Positions 25,056 through 32,435 of a DNA stretch of 64,000 nucleotides are shown here, piece after piece (the stretch's first letter is position 1; each line of letters opens with the position of its first letter). Below the pieces are notes generated by a model, which was not told the origin of the DNA, did not search any database, and saw nothing but the letters and a program-made list of their open reading frames with translations. Made by a program: the position numbers and the translations under genes. Where the stretch lies: NCBI GenBank assembly GCA_029202405.1, contig CP119312.1:1059001-1123000 (forward strand), read 5' to 3'. The DNA is from Candidatus Devosia phytovorans (lineage in GTDB: Bacteria; Pseudomonadota; Alphaproteobacteria; Rhizobiales; Devosiaceae).

Positions 25056-25621
25056 GTGCCCCACTCGATGCGCGGGTCGCCAGACCGCTCGGGGGCGGCG
25101 CCAGTTTCAGCCTGCGGCATCGGCTGTTGCGGGCGCTCTGGGGCGTGACCTGGCTGCTGCTGGCGCGGTGGACGCCGCCCGTGGCGCGGCGCTGGCGTAT
25201 TGCATTGCTCAACCTGTTCGGAGCCAGGGTCAGTTCCGAAGCCAATGTCTATGCATCGGTTGCCGTGTGGTATCCGCCCCATCTCAGCATGGATGGGGGG
25301 GCGACGCTGGGTCCGGGTGTGCAATGCTATTGCATGGACCGCGTCCACATCGGACGTGGTGCGGTGGTGTCACTACGGGCCTTCCTTTGTGGCGGCACGC
25401 ATGATGTGGACGATGCTGACTTTCAGCTCGTGACCCGTCCGATCCACATCGGGGATCACGCCTGGATCGCGGCCGAGGCTTTTGTTGGGCCGGGCGTAAC
25501 GGTGGGGCCGGGCGCGGTGCTGGGGGCGCGCGGTGTGGCGACCAGGGAACTCGATGCCTGGACCGTATATGTGGGCAATCCGGCCCGGGCGGTGCGCCGG
25601 CGCAAGCGGGTGGGCGCCTAG
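25052..25621 (+). CDS. Acetyltransferase, WcaF-like
   Basis: This 189-residue hexapeptide-repeat enzyme adds acetyl groups to a sugar of the repeat unit. It follows the WcaF pattern: an N-terminal segment with LLRALWGVTWLLLARWTP, then coils such as VYASVAVWYPPHL, VHIGRGAVVS, THDVDDADF and IHIGDHAWIAAEAFVG, ending with VGNPARAV. The WcaF histidine in GGTHDVDD is present. It is coupled to its neighbours by a four-base overlap upstream and no gap downstream. Confidence 0.9.
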   Translation: MSAPLDARVARPLGGGASFSLRHRLLRALWGVTWLLLARWTPPVARRWRIALLNLFGARVSSEANVYASVAVWYPPHLSMDGGATLGPGVQCYCMDRVHIGRGAVVSLRAFLCGGTHDVDDADFQLVTRPIHIGDHAWIAAEAFVGPGVTVGPGAVLGARGVATRELDAWTVYVGNPARAVRRRKRVGA

Positions 25622-26596
25622 ATGCCGGGGATTGCGGTTGTGATCCTGACCCACAATGAGGCGATCCACCTGTCACGGGCGCTGGACAGCGTCGCAAGCT
25701 TCGCGCGCTCGGTACATGTGGTGGATTCGGGGTCGGGTGATGGAACGGTGGAGATCGCCAAGGCGCGGGGCGCCGAGGTGCTGGTGCATGCATGGCGCAA
25801 CTATGCCGACCAGTTCCAATGGGGCATGGACAATATTGACAGCGACGCCGACTGGATCCTGCGGCTCGATGCGGATGAAGTGATCGGAGCGGATCTGGCG
25901 GCGCGCTTCTACAGCGAGGTCAGCCAGCTTCCGGCAGAGGTTGCCGGCATCAATATCGACCGGCGGCATGTCTTCATGGGGCGCTGGATCCGCTTTGGCG
26001 GACGCTATCCTCTGACGCTGCTGCGCCTGTTCCGGCGCGGGCAGGGGCGGATCGAGCAGCGCTGGATGGACGAGCATATCGTGCTCGAAAGCGGCCGGAC
26101 GGTGCATTTTGCCGGCAGTTTTTCGGACGTGAACCTCAAGGACCTGAGCTTTTTCACCGCCAAGCACAATGGCTATGCCACGCGCGAAGCGGTGGATATC
26201 ATCAACCAGCGGCATGGCCTGTTTCCACGCGACATGGCGGTGACGGCGGGGAGCACGTCAGTTCAGGCGGGGTTGAAGCGCTTTATCAAGGAACGCGTCT
26301 ACAATGCTTTGCCGCCGGAGCTTTCGGCGTTGGGTTATTTTCTCTACCGCTACCTGTTGCAGCTCGGTTTCCTCGATGGCCGGGAGGGGCTGATCTATCA
26401 TGTGCTGCAAGGCTTTTGGTATCGCTTCCTTGTCGGCGCGAAAGTGGTCGAATACGAGCGGGAGCTGGTCCATTGGCAGACGCGCGCGGCCAAACTCGAT
26501 CGCCTCACCGCGCTGACCGGGCTGGCGCTCACCAGCCCAGCGACGCCAGCCGCGCCAGCACCAGTTGCGCCACCGCATCCATCCCAGGACCTGTAA
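25622..26596 (+). CDS. Glycosyltransferase family 2
   Basis: This 324-residue GT-A enzyme resembles the LpsE/WaaE/KdtX group. It has VVILTHNEAIHLSRALDSV, the metal-binding region LRLDADEVIG, and the middle sequence LFRRGQGRIEQRWMDEHIV. The C-terminal third is helical and membrane-associated (LSALGYFLYRYLLQLGFLDG), followed by an alanine-proline tail. The last 68 bases overlap the 3' end of the convergent spike gene, so the proline-rich tail is coded opposite the end of that gene. Confidence 0.9.
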   Translation: MPGIAVVILTHNEAIHLSRALDSVASFARSVHVVDSGSGDGTVEIAKARGAEVLVHAWRNYADQFQWGMDNIDSDADWILRLDADEVIGADLAARFYSEVSQLPAEVAGINIDRRHVFMGRWIRFGGRYPLTLLRLFRRGQGRIEQRWMDEHIVLESGRTVHFAGSFSDVNLKDLSFFTAKHNGYATREAVDIINQRHGLFPRDMAVTAGSTSVQAGLKRFIKERVYNALPPELSALGYFLYRYLLQLGFLDGREGLIYHVLQGFWYRFLVGAKVVEYERELVHWQTRAAKLDRLTALTGLALTSPATPAAPAPVAPPHPSQDL

Positions 26597-27719
26597 GATG
26601 CACGCCATCCTGCAGCAGGCTTGCCGGAACGGTGCCGGAGGCGACGTTTTCGGCATCGCCCGCGCCATTGGCGAGGGCCAGCAGCGTGGGCATGGGATCG
26701 ATCATGCGGGTCCCATAGGCCGCGGCTAGTGCAGTGGTCAATGATCGGGCAGCATCGCGTTGCTCCACGCTCTGGGCGCTACGCAGGGCGGGAGCCAGGA
26801 TCAGGAAGCGCTGGTGGCCGAGCGCGGCGATCATGGCGGCGTAGCGCGCCATGTCGCTGGCCAATGCGCCATAGCCATTGTTGTCGCCGTCCCAGAAGAT
26901 CAGCGGCAGGTCACGCGGCGTGCCGGTTTTCGCCAATACGCGCGTCTGGCTCTGCTCCAGCGTCGAGCCGCCGATGCCGTCGTTGAGCGGATAACGGCGT
27001 CCGAGCCGTGCGATGGAGGCGGCGAGCCCCACGCCGGCCGAGCTGGCGATATAGCTGTCGCCCTCCAGCCAGAGATCATGGGGTGGTGTCGAGGCGGCGG
27101 TATTGGTCGCGACGTCCGGGGCAGGGTCTGGATAGATGGTGATGCGACGGATCTGCCCGGACCAGGGCAGGTTGGCACTGGCGCCGCGGCCGATGCGCAT
27201 GGTGGTAACGGCGGGCAGCGCGGTAGAACTCACCGTAGCACCGCTGCCGGCGCCATTGGCGGCCCCGGCAAAATTCTGCGTCCGGACTGAATGGCTGGTG
27301 CGCAGCACCACGCCACGGCCCAGCGCCTGGGTGCCGATATCGGACAGCGTCGTGCCGGCAGCAATGACGAAAAGCCGGACGACCTGCGAGGCGCTGTCGC
27401 GCCGGGCGCGCAGGCAATTGGTCTCGCTGCCATCGTCGAGCGAATAGAGCACTTCATTGCCGGTCGGCTGCTCGGCCACAAGCGCATCGACTTGGATCTG
27501 TACCGTGGCGTCGGTCCAGGGGAAGCTGACCACGCCATCGGCCACCGCGCCGCCGATGGCTGCGAGGAATGCGGCGCGCGATCCATATTCGCGGCCGTCC
27601 CACCAGTAGCGGTCATTGGCAAAATCGAGGTCGAGCAAAGCGCCGCTCTGCCACCAGGCCCGCGCGCTCATCATGCCTGCACCAAGGCCCAGCGCGGCCA
27701 CACCAATTGCTGCGCCCAT
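26529..27719 (-). CDS. Spike-like protein with lectin-type and SGNH-hydrolase domains (GhsB-like position)
   Basis: The 396-residue product begins with a hydrophobic segment. A lectin-like (concanavalin-type) beta domain follows, with LDFANDRYWWDGREYGSRAA at its start and IRRITIYP at its end, about residues 25-210. A C-terminal SGNH hydrolase follows: the serine block EGDSYIASS, the block-III-like WDGDNNGYG and the closing DGVHLTGPGMDAV. SGNH enzymes in such loci usually remove acyl groups from sugars. It follows the spike base gene with a two-base gap. Gene-transfer-agent head spikes are encoded by such a pair (ghsA-ghsB), but I infer this only from order and domain type. An in-frame ATG at 27833 with GGAG upstream would add SRRAALVMG, a possible Tat signal, but overlaps the spike base gene by 112 bases. 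Confidence 0.72.
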   Translation of the reverse strand: MGAAIGVAALGLGAGMMSARAWWQSGALLDLDFANDRYWWDGREYGSRAAFLAAIGGAVADGVVSFPWTDATVQIQVDALVAEQPTGNEVLYSLDDGSETNCLRARRDSASQVVRLFVIAAGTTLSDIGTQALGRGVVLRTSHSVRTQNFAGAANGAGSGATVSSTALPAVTTMRIGRGASANLPWSGQIRRITIYPDPAPDVATNTAASTPPHDLWLEGDSYIASSAGVGLAASIARLGRRYPLNDGIGGSTLEQSQTRVLAKTGTPRDLPLIFWDGDNNGYGALASDMARYAAMIAALGHQRFLILAPALRSAQSVEQRDAARSLTTALAAAYGTRMIDPMPTLLALANGAGDAENVASGTVPASLLQDGVHLTGPGMDAVAQLVLARLASLGW

Positions 27720-27721
27720 GA

Positions 27722-27979
27722 CTAGAGCAGCCCGACGAGAAAGCTGGCCGTGGTCGCCGCCAGCACTTTTCGCGCGCGCAGCGGCAGTATTGTGCCGGCC
27801 GGCACCGATTTCAGCGTGATCGCCGTGCCCCATGCCATCTCCACGCGGACGTCGCCGCCGCCACCGACATAAAGCGCCCGCGTGAGGTCACGCAGGTCCT
27901 GCGTGTCGCTGGGCGTGATCGCGAAGCCGTCAAGGGCCGGGCCGGTATCGCTGGGTTCTCTGCCTTCAAACTTGTCCAT
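27722..27979 (-). CDS. Spike base protein, Rhodobacter rcc01079 (GhsA) type
   Basis: This 85-residue protein contains FAITPSDTQDLRDLTRALYV and SVPAGTILPLRARKVLAA. From memory this matches the small family named after the gene-transfer-agent head-spike gene rcc01079 of Rhodobacter capsulatus, whose members read FAVTPSDSTDL...RALYVG...GSLLPLRVRRVLAT. In that particle the spike binds cell-surface capsule. ATG 27979 has AAGGAG nine bases upstream. It lies 60 bases after fcl in the same direction, with no terminator between, and directly before the SGNH partner. No capsid, portal or tail gene is visible in the window. Confidence 0.75.
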   Translation of the reverse strand: MDKFEGREPSDTGPALDGFAITPSDTQDLRDLTRALYVGGGGDVRVEMAWGTAITLKSVPAGTILPLRARKVLAATTASFLVGLL

Positions 27980-28039
27980 GTCGCTCTCCTTGCTGCCGAC
28001 AAGGATAAGCGCGGGGCGGAGAGCGGGGAAAACTCTGCG

Positions 28040-28990
28040 CTAAACACCTCTGGCTGCCGCGATATTTTCAAGAAACCAGGCATAGGTCCGGGCTATGCCG
28101 GTTTCGAGGTCCAGGCTGGGCTGCCAGCCAAGATTGCGCAGCTTGTCAGCGCTCATCAGCTTGCGCGGCGTGCCGTCTGGCTTGGAGAGGTCATGGCGCA
28201 TTTCGCCCTCGTAGCCGACCACGCGACAGACCATTTGCGTCAGTTCAAGAATGGAGAGGTCTGTCCCGGAGCCGACATTAACCTGCTCTTCGCCTGAATA
28301 GGCCTTGAGCAGGAAGACCAGTGCGTCGGCGCAGTCGTCTACATGGAGGAGTTCGCGCCGCGGCCTGCCGGTGCCCCAGACGGTGATGCCTGGCGCGCCG
28401 CTGAGCTTGGCCTCATGCGCCTTGCGGATCAGGGCGGGCAGGACGTGGCTCGACTGCAGGTCGAAATTGTCCCCCGGGCCATAGAGATTGGTCGGCATGG
28501 CCGAGATATAGTCTCGGCCATATTGCCGGCGATAGGCCTGGACCAGCTTGATCCCGGCGATCTTGGCCACGGCGTACCACTGGTTGGTCGGCTCCAGCGG
28601 GCCGGTGAGCAGGCTCTCCTCGGTGATCGGCTGGGGAGCGAACTTGGGGTAGATGCAGGACGAGCCCAGGAACAGCAGCCGTTCCACGCCATTGGCATGG
28701 GCCGCGGCAATCGTATTGGCTTCCACCATCAGGTTTTCATGGAGGAAATCGGCGGGCAGCGTGTCATTGGCGAGAATGCCGCCGACCCTGGCCGCCGCCA
28801 TGACCACGACATCGGGCCGCATATCGCGCAGGAAGGCCTCCACCTCCGCTTGCCGCAGCAGGTCCAGCTCATCGCGGGTCGCCGTGATGAGCTGGCAATT
28901 CTCGCGCGCCAGCCGCCGTACCAGGGCGCTGCCCACCATGCCGCGATGGCCGGCGACCCAGACGCGCTTGCCATCAAGGGTATGACTCAT
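28040..28990 (-). CDS. fcl: GDP-L-fucose synthase
   Basis: Fcl (WcaG) epimerises and reduces GDP-4-keto-6-deoxymannose to GDP-L-fucose. The 316-residue product has the Rossmann motif WVAGHRGMVGSAL, the family pattern AARVGGILANDTLPADF, LGSSCIYPKFAPQPI, and the catalytic tyrosine-lysine in NQWYAVAKIAG. ATG 28990 overlaps the gmd stop (ATGA). It is the second gene of the minus-strand operon gmd-fcl-spike base-spike. Confidence 0.97.
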   Translation of the reverse strand: MSHTLDGKRVWVAGHRGMVGSALVRRLARENCQLITATRDELDLLRQAEVEAFLRDMRPDVVVMAAARVGGILANDTLPADFLHENLMVEANTIAAAHANGVERLLFLGSSCIYPKFAPQPITEESLLTGPLEPTNQWYAVAKIAGIKLVQAYRRQYGRDYISAMPTNLYGPGDNFDLQSSHVLPALIRKAHEAKLSGAPGITVWGTGRPRRELLHVDDCADALVFLLKAYSGEEQVNVGSGTDLSILELTQMVCRVVGYEGEMRHDLSKPDGTPRKLMSADKLRNLGWQPSLDLETGIARTYAWFLENIAAARGV

Positions 28991-30117
28991 CCTTCCACAC
29001 TCACCGGCAGGTCGAGCCCGTGCAGCTTGAGCAGGGCCACGCGACGGGCCGCCTTGTGGTCGGCATGGACCATTTCGCGGCACATGTCGCGCGCGGTGGT
29101 CTCAGGCGTCCAGCCCAGCTGCTGTTTGGCCTTGCTGGGGTCGCCCAACAGGGTTCCCACTTCGGCGGGCCGGAAATATTTGGGGTCGATGCGGATGATG
29201 ACGTCGCCGACATGGACGGCCGGGGCCAGATCGCCGGCGACGCTGCAGACCGCGCCGATCTCGTCCACGCCCGTGCCGGAAAAGGAGAGGGTGATGCCCA
29301 GTTCGGCAGCGGTCCAGGTGATGAAGTCGCGCACCGAATGCTGCACGCCGGTGGCGATGACGAAATCCTCGGCATGATCCTGCTGCAGCATCAGCCACTG
29401 CATGCGGACATAGTCGCGAGCGTGGCCCCAGTCGCGCAGGGAGTCGATATTGCCCATGTAGAGGCAGGGTTCGAGGCCCAGGGCGATATTGGCGAGGCCG
29501 CGGGTGATCTTGCGCGTGACGAAAGTCTCGCCCCGGCGTGGGCTTTCATGGTTGAAGAGGATGCCATTGCAGGCATAAAGCCCATAGGCCTCGCGATAGT
29601 TGACCGTGATCCAATAGGCATAGAGCTTGGCAACGGCATAGGGCGAGCGCGGGTGGAAGGGCGTGGTTTCGCGCTGGGGGATCTCCTGCACCAGGCCATA
29701 GAGTTCGGAGGTGGAGGCCTGGTAGAAGCGGGTCTTGCGCTCCAGCCCCAGGAAACGGATGGCCTCGAGCACACGCAGCGTGCCGGTAGCGTCGACGTCG
29801 GTGGTATATTCGGGCGCCTCGAAGGACACGGCCACATGGGACTGGGCGCCGAGGTTATAGACTTCGTCCGGCTCGATGTCGCGGATCAGGCGGATCAGGC
29901 TGGAGCTGTCGGTGAGGTCGCCGTAATGCAGCTTCATCCGCGCATCGCCGACATGGCGGTCCTCGTAGAGGTGGTCGATGCGCTGCGTGTTGAACAGTGA
30001 GGCACGGCGCTTGAGGCCATGCACCTCGTAGTTCTTTTCGAGCAGCAATTCGGTGAGATAGGACCCGTCCTGTCCGGTAATGCCGGTGACAAGGGCCACT
30101 TTGCGGGGCTGTGCCAA
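28987..30117 (-). CDS. gmd: GDP-mannose 4,6-dehydratase
   Basis: Gmd makes GDP-4-keto-6-deoxymannose from GDP-mannose. The product has VALVTGITGQDGSYLTELLL, the conserved GLKRRASLFNTQRIDHLY, STSELYG, the catalytic YAVAKLYAYW and the C-terminal LGWTPETTARDM. I place the start at TTG 30117 (376 residues), matching the usual length. The frame is open far upstream, but no earlier codon fits, and a GTG four codons downstream would remove only a few residues. The Shine-Dalgarno is weak. This is the first gene of the GDP-fucose operon. Confidence 0.95.
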   Translation of the reverse strand: MAQPRKVALVTGITGQDGSYLTELLLEKNYEVHGLKRRASLFNTQRIDHLYEDRHVGDARMKLHYGDLTDSSSLIRLIRDIEPDEVYNLGAQSHVAVSFEAPEYTTDVDATGTLRVLEAIRFLGLERKTRFYQASTSELYGLVQEIPQRETTPFHPRSPYAVAKLYAYWITVNYREAYGLYACNGILFNHESPRRGETFVTRKITRGLANIALGLEPCLYMGNIDSLRDWGHARDYVRMQWLMLQQDHAEDFVIATGVQHSVRDFITWTAAELGITLSFSGTGVDEIGAVCSVAGDLAPAVHVGDVIIRIDPKYFRPAEVGTLLGDPSKAKQQLGWTPETTARDMCREMVHADHKAARRVALLKLHGLDLPVSVEG

Positions 30118-30276
30118 GGAACCAATACCCTGATCGGGCCGCGCAGGAGAGCTCGGCCACAATTGCCAAGAACAAAAAATAAAGCGTATCAAAACAATAG
30201 AGTAGGGCGGTGCCTCGAAATCGACCGGCGCCGCATGTAAGCATATCTCCTGATACGATTTGTGCAAGCAGCAGTG

Positions 30277-30308
30277 CTGGCAAGCCCATGCTGGCAAGCC
30301 CATGCTGG
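30277..30308. repeat. Tandem 14-bp repeat
   Basis: CTGGCAAGCCCATG occurs twice in direct succession, followed by CTGG. It lies in the gap between the divergent gmd and 30370 genes. Role unknown; slippage product or binding site. Confidence 0.6.
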
Positions 30309-30369
30309 CGGCTTGACTTCTGCTCGGCGCGACGGCCAATTCGGCCCCACTATTCCGGAGGATGACTTG

Positions 30370-30867
30370 ATGAATTATTGCCTGAAATCGCCAATGCTTG
30401 GCCTTGCGGCCACTGCACTGATGCTGTTGGCCGCCAATGTGTCGATGGCGCAGGACGAGGTTGCTGCGGACGGCGCCAGCCCACCGGCAAAACTGACGCT
30501 GGTGGCCGCAAACGGCGATCGGCTCGACTATAGGGTGAGCGACGCCTCCCTCTATCTATCCAGCAATCCCGGCTACGAAGGCGTAGCGCCAACCACCGAC
30601 CTGTCACTATCGCTGTCGGCGATCACCCCTCTCAACGCCGAACTGCTGGAATGGGCCGCACAGACGGGCGCCAAGACCAAGGACGACTATGACATCGTGC
30701 TGACCGGCACGCTGGATGAGGACGGCACGCCGCGCGAGGTGCAGTATGAGATCAGCGGCGCGCTGGTCAATTCCTTCTCTACCTCGCTCTCGGTCTATGC
30801 GACGCCGAGCGTCTCGCTGTCGCTGACCGGCGGCAAGCTGGTAATGGATGGCATTGCGATGAACTGA
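30370..30867 (+). CDS. Small exported protein of unknown function
   Basis: This 165-residue protein has a signal peptide ending near NVSMAQ and starts at ATG 30370, with GGAGG nine bases before. The mature part is a beta-rich domain with TLVAANGDRLDYRVSDASLY and TGTLDEDGTPREVQYEISG. It has no cysteine and no membrane segment after the signal. I recognise no family. A stem-loop follows its stop. Confidence 0.65.
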   Translation: MNYCLKSPMLGLAATALMLLAANVSMAQDEVAADGASPPAKLTLVAANGDRLDYRVSDASLYLSSNPGYEGVAPTTDLSLSLSAITPLNAELLEWAAQTGAKTKDDYDIVLTGTLDEDGTPREVQYEISGALVNSFSTSLSVYATPSVSLSLTGGKLVMDGIAMN

Positions 30868-30875
30868 CCATCACC

Positions 30876-30900
30876 GGAAGGCGCCGTAATGGCGCTTTCC
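30876..30900 (+). terminator. Stem-loop after the 30370 gene
   Basis: GGAAGGCGCC-GTAAT-GGCGCTTTCC forms a 10-bp stem with one G-T pair, nine bases after the stop. No long T-run follows, so efficiency is uncertain. Confidence 0.5.
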
Positions 30901-30930
30901 GTCCTCAATGGGTCGCGGAAGGGAGGATGG

Positions 30931-31003
<73 letters not shown>

Positions 31004-31065
31004 AGCGGTTTGCGTCTAGCATTGAGGCTAGGCGCTCGCAAGGGTTTGAGCGCTTTTGGCACAGC

Positions 31066-31218
31066 TCAGTTGTCGGACTTGTCCTGGCCCTTGTCGCTCT
31101 GGGTCGGCTGATCCTGCTTGCTGCCGCCGTCCTTGTTGCCGAGGTCGTCGATATTGTCGTCCTTCTGCTCGCCGGGCGTGGTTTCGAGCGGCGCGGGCTT
31201 GGACTTTTCGTGGGCCAT
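31066..31218 (-). CDS. Small hydrophilic protein, unknown
   Basis: This 50-residue protein starts at ATG 31218 after AGGAGACCGAA, a good ribosome-binding site. It is rich in Lys, Asp, Gln and Gly (AHEKSKPAPLETTPGEQKDD and GNKDGGSKQDQPTQSDK) with no hydrophobic stretch, so it is likely disordered. No family is recognised. It lies just upstream of tRNA-Thr on the same strand. Confidence 0.6.
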   Translation of the reverse strand: MAHEKSKPAPLETTPGEQKDDNIDDLGNKDGGSKQDQPTQSDKGQDKSDN

Positions 31219-31526
31219 TTCGGTCTCCTCTGCTGTGTGGGAAGGTCAACCATCGGGGCGGCCAGCGGTTCCGGCAGCGTATCTCCGGGCGGCTCGTAGA
31301 ATTATTTTTCTCCGGCTTGGCAATGTGACGCGGTGTCCGCAATGGCGAAGGCTGTGGGTTTGGAGAGCGTTGCCGGCACGATTGAAATCGCCGCACAAAT
31401 TTGCCCCGGGCGCCGGAGAGGCCTGTAATTCCGGCGGTTTCTGGCTTGATGGGCCGGGGCTCTGGCCGTAACCAGAGGCAAGGTTTGGGAGCCTATTTTT
31501 CCAGGAACCGGAACAGGAAGAGCTAA
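31219..31526. other. Intergenic region upstream of cysD
   Basis: I see no gene in these 308 bases. A perfect inverted repeat, CGCCGGA (31411-31417) with TCCGGCG (31430-31436), lies about 90 bases before the cysD start and could bind a sulfur-assimilation regulator. No riboswitch structure is evident. Confidence 0.4.
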
Positions 31527-32435
31527 GTGGATCGCAACCGCCTGACGCATCTGCAAACCCTCGAGGCTGAGAGCATCGAGATCCTGCGCGAAGTGGCCGC
31601 CAGTTTCGAGCGGCCGGTGATGATGTATTCCATCGGCAAGGATTCCAGCGTTTTGCTGCATCTGGCGCGCAAGGCCTTCTTTCCCAGCAAGATCCCGTTC
31701 CCGCTGCTGCATGTGAACACGACCTGGAAATTCCGGGAGATGATCGCCTTCCGCGATGCCATGGCGGAAAAATACGGCTTCGACCTGATCAGCCACACCA
31801 ATCCGGAAGGGTTGGCCAATGGCATCAACCCATTCGATCATGGATCGTCGCGTTTCACCGACATCATGAAGACCCAGGCGCTGCGCCAGGCGCTCAATGC
31901 CGGGCGTTATGACGCAGCGATCGGGGGAGCGCGGCGGGACGAGGAAAAGTCGCGCGCCAAGGAACGCATTTTTTCGCATCGCAATGCCAGCCATGCCTGG
32001 GACCCGAAGAACCAGCGGCCCGAACTCTGGCGCGTGTTCAATACGCGGCTCAATCCGGGCGAGAGCATGCGCGTCTTCCCGATCTCCAATTGGACCGAGC
32101 TCGACGTCTGGACCTATATCTACAAGGAAAATATCGAGCTGCCGTCGCTCTACTATGCCAAGAGCCGCCCCGTGGTGGACCGGCAGGGTACGCTGATCAT
32201 GGTGGATGACGACCGCTTCCGCCTCGAGCCGGGCGAACAGCCGCGCCAGGAAATGGTGCGCTTCCGCACGTTGGGCGACTATCCACTGACCGGGGCCATC
32301 CGTTCCGACGCGGCGGATCTGCCGTCCATCATCATGGAAATGCAGGCGAGCCGGACCTCGGAGCGCGAAGGGCGGCTGATCGACAGCGATAGCGTCGGCT
32401 CGATGGAAAAGAAGAAGCAGGAAGGGTATTTCTGA
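31527..32435 (+). CDS. cysD: Sulfate adenylyltransferase subunit 2
   Basis: CysD makes adenosine 5'-phosphosulfate from ATP and sulfate, together with the CysN GTPase. The 302-residue product has the PP-loop MMYSIGKDSSVLLHLARKAF, GARRDEEKSRAKERIFSH and the C-terminal SDAADLPSIIMEMQASRTSE and REGRLIDSD. The start is GTG 31527 after CAGGAAGAG. Its TGA overlaps the cysNC ATG, so the two subunits are coupled. Confidence 0.97.
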   Translation: MDRNRLTHLQTLEAESIEILREVAASFERPVMMYSIGKDSSVLLHLARKAFFPSKIPFPLLHVNTTWKFREMIAFRDAMAEKYGFDLISHTNPEGLANGINPFDHGSSRFTDIMKTQALRQALNAGRYDAAIGGARRDEEKSRAKERIFSHRNASHAWDPKNQRPELWRVFNTRLNPGESMRVFPISNWTELDVWTYIYKENIELPSLYYAKSRPVVDRQGTLIMVDDDRFRLEPGEQPRQEMVRFRTLGDYPLTGAIRSDAADLPSIIMEMQASRTSEREGRLIDSDSVGSMEKKKQEGYF

